Of a DNA stretch of 64,000 bases, positions 25,948 to 35,413 are shown in pieces; position 1 is the first letter of the stretch, and each line of letters starts with the position of its first letter. Below the pieces are notes generated by a model. That model was not told the origin of the DNA, did not search any database, and was given only the letters and a program-made list of their open reading frames with translations. The translations under genes were made by a program, and so were the position numbers. Source of the DNA: an uncultured Bacteroides sp. (lineage in GTDB: Bacteria > Bacteroidota > Bacteroidia > Bacteroidales > Bacteroidaceae); contig CAMQVH010000003.1 in NCBI GenBank assembly GCA_947038155.1, positions 124,001 to 188,000 on the forward strand, in the 5' to 3' direction.

Positions 25948-26381
25948 TGGAAGAATTAATCAACTTATTACACTCGGGAGGATATTCCTGTGTGATTGCC
26001 AATGGAGACAACATACGTACCTTTACCCAACGTGGCGTAGCGGATTTATATGATTTGCTGACACAGGAACCGGATTTCCTGAAAGGAGCTTCGATAGCCG
26101 ACAAAGTAGTAGGGAAGGGGGCTGCCGCCCTCATGATTTTGGGAGGTATCCGGGAACTTCATACAGACATCATCAGTTCGAAAGCGTTGGATTTATTACG
26201 AAGCTCGGATATAAAAGTCCATTTCGTACAAGAAGTACCTTTTATATGGAATCGTGATCACACAGGCTGGTGTCCGGTAGAAACGATGTGTAGCGAAGAA
26301 GAATCGGCAGAAGCCATATTGCCGCTGATTCGTGATTTCCTCGAAAAAATAAGAAGTGGTAAAAAGTTGCAGGAGAAATAA
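25947..26381 (+). CDS. DUF1893 family protein
   Basis: 144 residues. LINLLHSGGYSCVIANGDNI followed by RGVADLYDLL, then ASIADKVVGKGAAALMILGG, are the pattern of DUF1893 (the TM1506-type family with a cytidine-deaminase-like fold and no established reaction). No signal peptide; likely cytosolic. Its ATG overlaps the stop codon of the reductase gene by one base (TAATG), so it is translationally coupled to it. Two Cys (Cys13 and others near the C-terminus, CPVETMC) might bind metal. Role in the operon unknown. Confidence 0.8.
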   Translation: MEELINLLHSGGYSCVIANGDNIRTFTQRGVADLYDLLTQEPDFLKGASIADKVVGKGAAALMILGGIRELHTDIISSKALDLLRSSDIKVHFVQEVPFIWNRDHTGWCPVETMCSEEESAEAILPLIRDFLEKIRSGKKLQEK

Positions 26382-26397
26382 AAGCGCGAAACAGAAT

Positions 26398-28296
26398 ATG
26401 AAAACAAATACAGTTTGTTTGTTTTTGTTCGGCAGCCTGCTTTCCATTTCAGGAATGGCACAACCCGGAAAAGACAGCACACAAGTCAAAAGAAACTATA
26501 CTATCGACGAAGTCGTAGTTACCGGAACACGGAACGAGACGGATATTCGTCACCTTCCCATGACTATTTCAGTAGTGGGAAGGCAACAAATAGAGAAGAG
26601 ATATGAACCTTCGCTTTTGCCGCTATTGACGGAACAGGTTCCCGGATTCTTTACTACCAGCCGTGGTATCATGGGATATGGTGTATCCACAGGTGCGGCA
26701 GGTGGCATGAGTCTGCGTGGTATCGGAGGCAGTCCGACGGCAGGTTTATTGGTTTTGATCGATGGACATCCGCAATATATGGGATTGATGGGACACCCGA
26801 TTGCGGATGCATATCAGTCTATGCTGACAGAGAAAGTGGAAATCTTGCGCGGCCCTGCCTCTGTACTCTATGGCTCGAATGCAATGGGCGGAGTAATCAA
26901 TATAGTCACCCGCAAACAGCAAGATGAGGGAGTAAGAACGAATATGCAGGTAGGGTATGGCTCATACAACACTTTGCAGACGGAATTTTCCAACCGTGTA
27001 AAGAAAGGACGTTTCAGCAGTATCGTTACTGGTTCATATAATCGTACGGACGGACACCGTCCCGATATGGAGTTCGAACAATATGGAGGATACGCAAAGT
27101 TAGGATATGATTTCAGTTCTTTCTGGAAACTCTGGGGAGATGTAAATGTAACCCATTTCAATGCTTCCAATCCGGGAACGATACAAGTTCCACTTATCGA
27201 CAATGATTCGCGTATTACACGTGGTATAACCTCGCTTGCCTTGGAAAACCATTATGAGAAGACATCAGGAGCTTTGAGCTTTTTCTATAATTGGGGACGG
27301 CATAAAATCAATGACGGATATAAAACAGGAGAACAGCCGCAAACATCACACTTTAATTCTAAAGACAAGATGCTCGGCATTTCCTGGTATCAGAGTGCTA
27401 CGTTCTTTACAGGCAATCGTCTGACGGTAGGATTTGACTATCAGCACTTCGGAGGCGAATCATGGAACAAAGTCTTGGTTACCGGAGAGCGGAAACCGGG
27501 AGTAGACAAGCAAATGGATGAATTTGCAGGATATGTCGATTTCCGTCAGGATATAAATAGCTGGTTGTCATTGGATGCGGGTGTTCGTGTAGATCATCAC
27601 TCTCATGTAGGTACTGAATGGATTCCACAGGGAGGACTGGCTTTTCATCTTCCCAAAAGTGCAGAACTTAAAGCGATGGTGAGCAAAGGATATCGCAACC
27701 CTACCATCCGGGAAATGTATATGTTTGCTCCTGCCAATCCGGAACTGAATCCGGAAAAACTGGTCAGTTATGAACTTTCCTATTCTCAACGGTTATTGGA
27801 AGGAGCCTTATATTACGGGTTGAACCTGTATTATATTAACGGTGACAATATTATTATGAGCAATGGCTTGACACCTCCGCTGAACGTCAATTCCGGAGAA
27901 ATAGAAAACTGGGGAATTGAAGCGAATATCGGTTATCGGTTTAATTCTCATTGGAATGTGAATGCCAACTATAGCTGGTTGCACATGGAGAATCCGGTTC
28001 TCGCCGCTCCTGAACACAAATTGTATGTCGGAGCAGACTATACCGCAGGTCGCTGGACTGTATCGACAGGAATGCAATATATTAAGGGACTTTACACTTC
28101 TGTAATCGTTAATAATAAAGGCACCGAGCAACAGGATAGTTTTGTTTTATGGAATCTGCGAGGAAGTTATCGTGTTTGTAATTTTGCCAACATCTTTGTG
28201 AAAGGTGAAAACCTGTTGGCACAACGTTACGAAATAAATGCAGGGTATCCCATGCCCAAGGCAACATTCATGGGTGGTATTAATTTGAATTTCTAA
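26398..28296 (+). CDS. TonB-dependent outer-membrane receptor
   Basis: From ATG 26398 the protein has 632 residues: signal peptide (1-21, ending SGMAQ), TonB box-like TIDEVVVTGTR (about 33-43), plug (about 45-165; LTEKVEILRGPASVLYGSNA and GGVINIVTRKQ) and a barrel ending in Phe (GGINLNF). No STN domain and no SusD, so it is a plain BtuB/FepA-size transporter for a small ligand. A His/Gly/Met-rich plug loop near 95-150 (TSRGIMGYGVSTGAAGGM, DGHPQYMGLMGHP) is unusual and could face a metal or metal-cofactor. It follows the DUF1893 gene by 16 bp and precedes an inner-membrane S-component-like gene by 12 bp, so it most likely forms an uptake route with it. Confidence 0.88.
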   Translation: MKTNTVCLFLFGSLLSISGMAQPGKDSTQVKRNYTIDEVVVTGTRNETDIRHLPMTISVVGRQQIEKRYEPSLLPLLTEQVPGFFTTSRGIMGYGVSTGAAGGMSLRGIGGSPTAGLLVLIDGHPQYMGLMGHPIADAYQSMLTEKVEILRGPASVLYGSNAMGGVINIVTRKQQDEGVRTNMQVGYGSYNTLQTEFSNRVKKGRFSSIVTGSYNRTDGHRPDMEFEQYGGYAKLGYDFSSFWKLWGDVNVTHFNASNPGTIQVPLIDNDSRITRGITSLALENHYEKTSGALSFFYNWGRHKINDGYKTGEQPQTSHFNSKDKMLGISWYQSATFFTGNRLTVGFDYQHFGGESWNKVLVTGERKPGVDKQMDEFAGYVDFRQDINSWLSLDAGVRVDHHSHVGTEWIPQGGLAFHLPKSAELKAMVSKGYRNPTIREMYMFAPANPELNPEKLVSYELSYSQRLLEGALYYGLNLYYINGDNIIMSNGLTPPLNVNSGEIENWGIEANIGYRFNSHWNVNANYSWLHMENPVLAAPEHKLYVGADYTAGRWTVSTGMQYIKGLYTSVIVNNKGTEQQDSFVLWNLRGSYRVCNFANIFVKGENLLAQRYEINAGYPMPKATFMGGINLNF

Positions 28297-28308
28297 AAGA
28301 ATAAAGAT

Positions 28309-28818
28309 ATGGAAACAACAGTAAAACTCTATTCACTGAATTACAGTAATGTGAAGACCTATTTGGCAGCCTCGTTATTCATCGTTGACAATATCCTTTT
28401 TCCCAGGCTCTTTCATCTCATTCCACTAGGTGGATTAACCTGGCTACCTATTTATTTCTTCACTCTGATCGGTGCTTACAAATATGGCTGGAAGGTCGGT
28501 TTGCTAACTGCTATCTTGTCTCCAGTCATAAACTCTCTGCTCTTTGGTATGCCAGTGCCCGCAGTATTGCCTGCCATCCTATTGAAATCCGTATTATTAG
28601 CTATCGCCGCCGGATGGGCTGCGCAACGCTTCGGACGCATTTCTATCCCTGTATTAGCAGGAGTAGTTTTGTTTTATCAGATCATCGGAACATTGGGAGA
28701 GTGGATGTATATAGGAAATTTCTACAATGCCGTCCAGAACTTCCGCATCGGTATTCCCGGAATGTGCCTGCAAGTATCAGGAGGTTATTTGTTTATTAAA
28801 TACTTGATACGTACGTAA
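28309..28818 (+). CDS. ECF transporter S-component-like membrane protein
   Basis: 169 residues with about five or six membrane helices and the general look of ECF S-components: compact, an early YLAASLFIVDNILFPRLFHL, a charged loop GAYKYGWKVG, and helices rich in small residues. No ATPase or EcfT gene lies nearby; S-components can share an energising module encoded elsewhere. Last gene of the operon starting at 23016, ending before a strong terminator. Its neighbour is a TonB receptor, so it probably moves the same substrate across the inner membrane. Confidence 0.7.
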   Translation: METTVKLYSLNYSNVKTYLAASLFIVDNILFPRLFHLIPLGGLTWLPIYFFTLIGAYKYGWKVGLLTAILSPVINSLLFGMPVPAVLPAILLKSVLLAIAAGWAAQRFGRISIPVLAGVVLFYQIIGTLGEWMYIGNFYNAVQNFRIGIPGMCLQVSGGYLFIKYLIRT

Positions 28819-28834
28819 ATAATGTTTCTAATCA

Positions 28835-28884
28835 TAAAATAATAAGCAGCTTTTTCTTTGCAGAAAAAGCTGCTTATTATTTTA
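28835..28884. terminator. Strong bidirectional terminator
   Basis: AATAAGCAGCTTTTTCT (28841-28857) and AGAAAAAGCTGCTTATT (28862-28878) pair perfectly around a 4-nt loop, extended by A/T pairs outward. It ends the operon at 28818 (+) and overlaps the stop codon of the HTCS gene (-) at 28882. Confidence 0.9.
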
Positions 28885-31800
28885 TTCATCTGAATCATCT
28901 TCTATAATACTGGAAGAAGAAATACTATATTCCTTAGCATATTGACTCGGACTCATCTTATATTCTTTCTTGAATACTTCCCGGAAATATTTGGATTCTG
29001 AAAATCCACACATCTCCGAGATTTCAGTAATATTATACTCACCTTCTTTTAATAGCTGCGTAGCACGTTTCAGCCGGGTCGTTTTTATCAATTCCTGAGG
29101 AGATAGTCCTGTTATTGCTTTCAGTTTATAATAGAAACGTGTACGGCTCATATTATGCAAATCGTTGAGAACCTCAACAGAAAAGGCAGGATTATTGATG
29201 TTGTCTTCTATCGTTTTTTTCACAGCCGATAAAAATTGCCAGTCAAGGCTATTAGTACATTTCGCCAAAGGAGTCTTAACCTCTATATCTATTTCCAAAT
29301 TCGCATATTTGCTGCGCAATAATGCCCGATTCGCCAATAAATTGGCAATACTGGCTTTCAGGATTCTTATGCTGAACGGTTTTACAATATATTCATCAGC
29401 ACCAATATCCAGACCATCGAGAATATTCTGTTCTTCACCCAAAGCAGTAAGTAACAAGACTGGAATATGTGATGTTTCAATATCATTCTTAATAGTGGAA
29501 CACAGTTCGTCACCCCGCATTTCCGGCATCATAATATCGGATAGAATAAGTTCCGGCCAGAATTCTTTTACAATGATCAATGCTTCCTTACCATTACCGC
29601 AAGCCTGTACATTATACATCGGTGATAATGAATTGACCAGATAAGCACGTAGTTCATCATTATCCTCGACAATAAGAATACGTTGCAGATTCTCATCGTT
29701 TGTCTTTTCCGCCGCTTCGGATATAACCGGAGCATCCAGTACAGCTTCCTGTCTGCCAGTTTTTTCCGGATCTATCAGGTTCGAGTGACGGAAATGCTTA
29801 TTACCCTTCGGGAAAACAACAGTGATAGTAGTGCCTTGTTGTTCAGCACTCTCTATATTTATCTTACCACTATGGAGGTGCACCAATTTATCAACTAGCT
29901 TTAGTCCGATTCCACTACCGGTTATCTTTGCATTAATGGCATTTGTACCCCGAAAATGCATCTTAAGCAGTTTATTCTGTTCGTTTGCCGGAATGCCTAT
30001 TCCCGTATCTTTGACTTCCAGCTTCCATGAGTCTTTAGTCTCAGAAATAGATACGCTGACTATCCCATTTTCTGGAGTATATTTTAACGCATTGGATATC
30101 AGATTTTTTAAGATAGAATCCATCTTATCTTTATCAAACCATACATTCAGATAATTAAAGTCACTCTTATAAGTAAAATCAATATGCTTGATATTGGCAT
30201 ACGAACGAAAACTATTACATATCTCATTCATATACGTGTTCAGTTCATATTCTGAGATACGTAATTCGGAAGAATAAACATCAGCCCGTTCAAAGTTGAT
30301 TAAATTAGTGCTCAACCGTAAAAGGGCATTCACATTTCTCAATGCCGTATTAATACGCTGCGAACCGATCTCTGTCAGTGTTTCTTCCTCAACAAACTCT
30401 TCCAAAGGAGCCTTTATCAGCGTAAGCGGAGTGCGGATGTCATGAGCTGTATTAATAAAGAAATGTGTTTTCTCATCCGATATCTTTTTCTGCTTTTTCA
30501 GAATCATTATCCGGAAAGCAATGCTGAAAACAAAGACAATCAGAAGCATATATATGAATATAGCCCAGCCATTTAGCCATACAGGTTGCGATATGATAAT
30601 TCCAACTTGCCGTTCTTCGAAAACGATACTAGGTTCTTCCTTCGATATGGCACGTACATAAAGTTTATATTTGCCGGGACTTAAATTGGTAAAACGAATT
30701 AAACTATTGCCACTCAGTTGTACCCATTCATTATAAGAAGAGCCTTCCAACCTCCAATAATAAACTGAATGAGAAGGAAAATCATAGTTGATGGAAGAAA
30801 CACGAAACGAAAAAGTATTCTCACCATATTTAAGTCTCAACACATCAGTCTTATCAATGTCTTTCTCTAAAGGAGAATCTTTTTCTCCCGGATAAATCGG
30901 TTGATAGGAAATATGAAAATCGCTGAATATCATTTTCGAATATTCATAATCCGGCAACTTTATACCTGCCGGAAATTCAACTGCCCCATCAACACTGCCA
31001 AAAACAAAATTATTATTTTTACGTAACGCACCGGAAGTTGCATTAAAACAAGCAGACATCATTCCCTGTTCGCGACTCCAGTTATGAAATGATCTCTTTT
31101 CTATAGAAAAGCTGGTAATTCCATTTTCCGTACTCATCATTATCTGTCCGTTCATTTCCGGAAGAATCGTATAAATACTGTTAGATACAAGTGCCGAATT
31201 ATCAGCGTAATAGTGTTCAAAACTCATGTTTCCAGGATCATATATAAGTACTCCCGAGCCGTTTGTACCGATATACAGTAATCCGTCATTGGCCTGATAA
31301 AGAGTATTGATGTATATTGATTCCACAGGCATTAATATATACTGATATTCACCGGAATTCCGGTTAAGCAGAAAAAGTCCAGTAGCTGTCCCCACCCACA
31401 TGAAATTAGTATCTTTTTCCTCAATCGCCGTAACAGTATTGACTCCGGGATACAACCGGACAGTATTTTTTCTAGGATCAATACATTTTAGATTGTAATA
31501 CCCTCCCGACCATATATATCCTTTTGAATCTTTAATCATATCCCTGATATACTTATCCGGACGTATGTTGACAGAGCTAAGAAGAAAAGGCGAAAAGTAC
31601 TCTACAGACAATGTTTTCTTGTTAATCTTATAAATACCCGACGTATATCCTCCTGCCCAGATAACACCCGGAGAAACTTCGCATAAAGTAATGAAAATAT
31701 GGTTCTTATCTTTCAGCTGCTTATCATAAGAACTCAGAAAAGAATGCCATTGACCGGTTTTTGAATCCTGGAAACTTATCCCATTACTGGTTCCAAACCA

Positions 31801-32871
31801 TAAATCTCCTTCACTATCTTCAATAACCGCATGTACCTGATCATTGACGATAGACTGCTTATTACCGATAGAATGCTTTATCCAACGATAATTCTTATAA
31901 CGGAAATCGACTACTGTAATTCCTGCCGGGTAATTGGCAAGCCAGATTCTTTTTTCTTCATCAATATAAATATCGGTTATATTATTTCCATTCATCTCAT
32001 TATAACTTTCGTAGTTTGCCACAATGAACGGAGAGGTATTACAAGTATTTACATCAATTTTGTGTACTCCCATTCCTTCCGTAGCAACCAATAGTTCCTT
32101 TTGATTCAACGGTCTGATATGAGTAATACTCACATCACCCAACTTCGTATCTGATTTGATAATTTGATGAGCAGACATATCATAGGCAAAAGTACCATCA
32201 CTAAAAGTTCCTACAAAAAGTCTGTGAAGCTGAGGATGGAAATAGAGACCGTTAATTTGCGTATAGACATGATCAAGCACATCTAAAGGAATGACTTTCA
32301 AAGCTTCGTTTTCAAACTGAGTATACCGGACCCCCATTTCTGTTGCTATAAAGAAATGAGTGTCATCAGCCTGTTCTACTACCGTAATATTATCTTCCAA
32401 CAAATTAGGAAGCCGCATAACCTGAGTAGTCTTAGTATTATACAACAAAATAGAATCTTTGCCGCATAACCATAAATTGTTGTTACGGTCCAAATAACCG
32501 TAACTGATGGCATCAGTGACTTTCGGTGACTTATAGACCATCGTAAAACGATCATACTTTTCTTCATACTGGAAAATACGTCCTTTTTTTCCAATGACCC
32601 ATATCCCGCCTTCTTTATCAGCATACAGCCATCCGAGATGTATTTCGGAACTCAATTGTTTGTTTTCTTCGATAAGTTTATAGTGCTTTATATCCTTACC
32701 GTTATATCGGTCCATACCCTCATTAGTAAGAAACCACATATATCCTTGGTGATCCTTCTGAATATTGTATATTCTCCGATTGCTCAAACCATCCTCTACT
32801 CCAATATGTTTGTATGTTTGTCCATATGCCATTAACGGCAGTAATAATAAAAATAGTATAATATTCCTCAT
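28882..32871 (-). CDS. Hybrid two-component system regulator (HTCS), complete
   Basis: From ATG 32871 the protein has 1329 residues. Signal peptide (1-17), a periplasmic sensor made of two seven-bladed beta-propellers (repeats such as MWFLTNEGMDRYNG, IWLANYPAGITVVD, LWFGTSNGISFQD), a Y_Y_Y domain (about 690-755), a membrane helix near 765-787, HisKA with the phospho-His in FFINTAHDIRTPLT (about 808), HATPase (NLISNALKYTPENG), a receiver (ILIVEDNDEL, SDIMMPEMRGDEL, VKPFS; about 1060-1178) and a C-terminal AraC HTH. An in-frame start 28 codons upstream would bury the signal. HTCS usually govern polysaccharide loci, but the adjacent genes on the same strand encode an exporter; no susC/susD or glycosidase gene is near. 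Confidence 0.93.
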   Translation of the reverse strand: MRNIILFLLLLPLMAYGQTYKHIGVEDGLSNRRIYNIQKDHQGYMWFLTNEGMDRYNGKDIKHYKLIEENKQLSSEIHLGWLYADKEGGIWVIGKKGRIFQYEEKYDRFTMVYKSPKVTDAISYGYLDRNNNLWLCGKDSILLYNTKTTQVMRLPNLLEDNITVVEQADDTHFFIATEMGVRYTQFENEALKVIPLDVLDHVYTQINGLYFHPQLHRLFVGTFSDGTFAYDMSAHQIIKSDTKLGDVSITHIRPLNQKELLVATEGMGVHKIDVNTCNTSPFIVANYESYNEMNGNNITDIYIDEEKRIWLANYPAGITVVDFRYKNYRWIKHSIGNKQSIVNDQVHAVIEDSEGDLWFGTSNGISFQDSKTGQWHSFLSSYDKQLKDKNHIFITLCEVSPGVIWAGGYTSGIYKINKKTLSVEYFSPFLLSSVNIRPDKYIRDMIKDSKGYIWSGGYYNLKCIDPRKNTVRLYPGVNTVTAIEEKDTNFMWVGTATGLFLLNRNSGEYQYILMPVESIYINTLYQANDGLLYIGTNGSGVLIYDPGNMSFEHYYADNSALVSNSIYTILPEMNGQIMMSTENGITSFSIEKRSFHNWSREQGMMSACFNATSGALRKNNNFVFGSVDGAVEFPAGIKLPDYEYSKMIFSDFHISYQPIYPGEKDSPLEKDIDKTDVLRLKYGENTFSFRVSSINYDFPSHSVYYWRLEGSSYNEWVQLSGNSLIRFTNLSPGKYKLYVRAISKEEPSIVFEERQVGIIISQPVWLNGWAIFIYMLLIVFVFSIAFRIMILKKQKKISDEKTHFFINTAHDIRTPLTLIKAPLEEFVEEETLTEIGSQRINTALRNVNALLRLSTNLINFERADVYSSELRISEYELNTYMNEICNSFRSYANIKHIDFTYKSDFNYLNVWFDKDKMDSILKNLISNALKYTPENGIVSVSISETKDSWKLEVKDTGIGIPANEQNKLLKMHFRGTNAINAKITGSGIGLKLVDKLVHLHSGKINIESAEQQGTTITVVFPKGNKHFRHSNLIDPEKTGRQEAVLDAPVISEAAEKTNDENLQRILIVEDNDELRAYLVNSLSPMYNVQACGNGKEALIIVKEFWPELILSDIMMPEMRGDELCSTIKNDIETSHIPVLLLTALGEEQNILDGLDIGADEYIVKPFSIRILKASIANLLANRALLRSKYANLEIDIEVKTPLAKCTNSLDWQFLSAVKKTIEDNINNPAFSVEVLNDLHNMSRTRFYYKLKAITGLSPQELIKTTRLKRATQLLKEGEYNITEISEMCGFSESKYFREVFKKEYKMSPSQYAKEYSISSSSIIEDDSDE

Positions 32872-33063
32872 ATAAATAGTTGTATTTAAAGTAGTACTAT
32901 GGTCTATCTCCAAATAATAGTTAACAAAATAAATAAAAAAGGACGAGATAATCAAGTAAAATGTTCAACAAAACATTTTTATTTCCATAGTTAATTATTC
33001 GTTGGTTGAAATATTATACTTTTGAACGATATCAGTTTAAAATATGCAACTAAAATACTACTT

Positions 33064-34233
33064 TCAGCTGAGTTTCTTTTTATATACCCATGCACTTAAT
33101 ATAAAATAGATAACTGCCTGAATCCATAAAGTAATATATTCGGGCCGGATATCAGCCATACTTGCTCCCATTGAGTTCAACTTCACAAAGGCGAGTGTAG
33201 CAGGTGCTGCCGGAAAAATATAATGAGCAACTTTCCAATACCAAGGCATCAGCTCCATCGGATAGGAAACACCGGAAAGAAAAATCAGTCCTACCGAGAA
33301 AAAGGCAATCATAAGCAATGGTGCTTCCGAATCAGTGAAATATCGGGAGGCTGCCAGCCCCAGAAAAGAGGTCGCCAGCAAGTAGGGGATCATCATCAAT
33401 ACAATATACAATCCGTTTCCAATATTGGGAATACTAAAGAAATGAGGAAGCAACCCTAATAGAAAGAATGAAAAAACAGCATACAAACTACAGTAGACAA
33501 ACGTTTTCCCTGATACAATACGTATAGCGACTGCCCAGCTTTTTCCGAAGGGAGTATAAGCAAGGATGCCTTTTGTCATATGCTCTTCTCCGGTCAGCAT
33601 ACCAATGACCATCAGTAATGTCTGAAAAATGATAATGACCATAACGGCCGGAATCAGATAAGATCCATATCCTTCCGTATAGTTATAGAGTGCGGTTCCC
33701 ACTACATTTACAGGCTGTGCCATAGCTACCGCCAATAATCCCTGAGGAGGCAGAAAGACTGCTCCGTCCGGACGATATTTGTCATTGATAGCCAGCATCA
33801 CACGTGAAGAAGCTCCTTGTAAGGCCTCAAAATAGAGAAAAGCATCGGTAGTGGCATACAGAGAAAACACGGCTTCATCTCCACGAAATACCCGTTCCTC
33901 AAAATCATGAGGGAGATATAAAATACCTTGTACTTTTCCAGCTTTCATCCATTCCTTAGCTTCGTGATAATCCATAGCCTGATCATAAATTTCCGCTTGA
34001 GGCGTAGCATCCAGCCAGCGGATGAAATTACGGCTCAACTCGCTATGTGAGTTATCGACTACGGCAACCGGAACATCCGTTACAATATTGGGGGCATACA
34101 TATAATTATAGAGTAATCCGTACACGAAGATTCCACCCATCAGTACCAGTAATACAGCATAGCTGGTACTGATAGCCCAATATTCACGTCGGATGATGAA
34201 CGATAACTGTTGTAACTTATTTAATTTTTTCAT
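33064..34233 (-). CDS. ABC-2 type permease (second of pair)
   Basis: 389 residues: one N-terminal membrane helix (YAVLLVLMGGIFVYGLLYNYM near 19-40), a large extracytoplasmic domain (about 50-175; VPVAVVDNSHSELSRNFIRW), then five membrane helices, including YGSYLIPAVMVIIIFQTLLM. This is the YhhJ/YbhR-type ABC-2 permease layout. It overlaps the preceding permease gene by 17 bp, so they are co-translated and probably form a heterodimer. No ATP-binding subunit is encoded in the operon. Confidence 0.87.
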   Translation of the reverse strand: MKKLNKLQQLSFIIRREYWAISTSYAVLLVLMGGIFVYGLLYNYMYAPNIVTDVPVAVVDNSHSELSRNFIRWLDATPQAEIYDQAMDYHEAKEWMKAGKVQGILYLPHDFEERVFRGDEAVFSLYATTDAFLYFEALQGASSRVMLAINDKYRPDGAVFLPPQGLLAVAMAQPVNVVGTALYNYTEGYGSYLIPAVMVIIIFQTLLMVIGMLTGEEHMTKGILAYTPFGKSWAVAIRIVSGKTFVYCSLYAVFSFFLLGLLPHFFSIPNIGNGLYIVLMMIPYLLATSFLGLAASRYFTDSEAPLLMIAFFSVGLIFLSGVSYPMELMPWYWKVAHYIFPAAPATLAFVKLNSMGASMADIRPEYITLWIQAVIYFILSAWVYKKKLS

Positions 34234-35413
34234 ATTTATGACTTTCTATGGCACGTTTCAGATGAGGAAGCAACACAAAAGCCAGCAACGGAAAGATACA
34301 TAGTATCACAACCGATGGCCAAAGGTAGATAAAACCACTCCCTCCGTAGAGCATATTTTGCATCATTTCTGTAAAATGCCGGACAGGAAAAAGATAGGAG
34401 GCATCTCGTACCAAAGGATACATATTGGTCACCGGAAAAGTGACACCGGATAAAGTAGCTCCCAAAGAGCCGACCATGGAAACAATACTTATGATGAGAG
34501 AGATAGCCGGAAATAGCGAAAACAGGAATAATCCCAAGGCCTGCGTTGCCACGACAAAAAGCGCTGTCAGCATATTCATCAATAACCAGCTTCCTTGAAA
34601 AGGAATATGCAGAATGCCAAACATCACATAATTTGCCAGCCATCCTATCAGAATAAAGATAATAGTGTAGGGGAGTAGTTTTCCCAAAACAGCCGTTACC
34701 ATATTTCCTTTGGCAACAAACAGCCATTCATCGGCAGTGCGAAATTTAATCTCAATTCCGACTGCATATACAGTAATGAGTAAAATCAATACCTGAAACA
34801 AGACGAAGAAAAACGGTTGGCTCAGATAAACCGAATAATCCAGACTTGGATTGTATATAGGGTGATTGCTGGCTTGTACGGGCAACAGGAATGTAGTGAT
34901 CTTGTCTTGTTCCACTCCGAGAGCGACAGCTTGCATCACAATGGGAGAGAGCGACACAGGAGCCAGCGACGTTTCGAAAGCAGCCATCAATTCGCCGCCT
35001 ACCGAAAGCAACGCATAATGATAATAATAGGAGAGAGTCGCATTCTTTCCCGAAATAGCATCTTGCTCAAATTTTGGAGGAATGGAGAGATAGCCATAAA
35101 TTTCCTTCTTCTGTACGGCCTTTCGGGCAGCTTCCTCATTCACAAAATGCCTTGTCACTTTAAATGTTGGCACAGCAGATATATTTCGGGCGATTGCTCG
35201 TGAAGAGGCAGTATTGTCCTGATCGACAATACCGATGGGAATGTTTTCCATCTGCCCGTTGCCGAAGATAGTTGCCATGAAGAAAAGGGTAAATAGCGGC
35301 AGGATGATACACACACCAAAATAAAGGCGTCGTGAAGTCATCCGTCGCCACTCCCTGAGCAGCACGGAACGAAAAGGAGAATATGTTTGTGATGAACTCA
35401 TTCTATCATTCAT
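34217..35413 (-). CDS. ABC-2 type permease (first of pair)
   Basis: 398 residues, same layout as its partner: N-terminal helix near 31-50 (YFGVCIILPLFTLFFMATIF), extracytoplasmic domain (about 55-185; IPIGIVDQDNTASSRAIARN) and five C-terminal helices (FFFVLFQVLILLITVYAVG onward). The first codons overlap the end of the HlyD gene by 8 bp; ATG five codons later (35401) is an alternative start. Likely exports a small molecule or helps assemble a tripartite pump with HlyD and TolC. Confidence 0.87.
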   Translation of the reverse strand: MNDRMSSSQTYSPFRSVLLREWRRMTSRRLYFGVCIILPLFTLFFMATIFGNGQMENIPIGIVDQDNTASSRAIARNISAVPTFKVTRHFVNEEAARKAVQKKEIYGYLSIPPKFEQDAISGKNATLSYYYHYALLSVGGELMAAFETSLAPVSLSPIVMQAVALGVEQDKITTFLLPVQASNHPIYNPSLDYSVYLSQPFFFVLFQVLILLITVYAVGIEIKFRTADEWLFVAKGNMVTAVLGKLLPYTIIFILIGWLANYVMFGILHIPFQGSWLLMNMLTALFVVATQALGLFLFSLFPAISLIISIVSMVGSLGATLSGVTFPVTNMYPLVRDASYLFPVRHFTEMMQNMLYGGSGFIYLWPSVVILCIFPLLAFVLLPHLKRAIESHKYEKIK

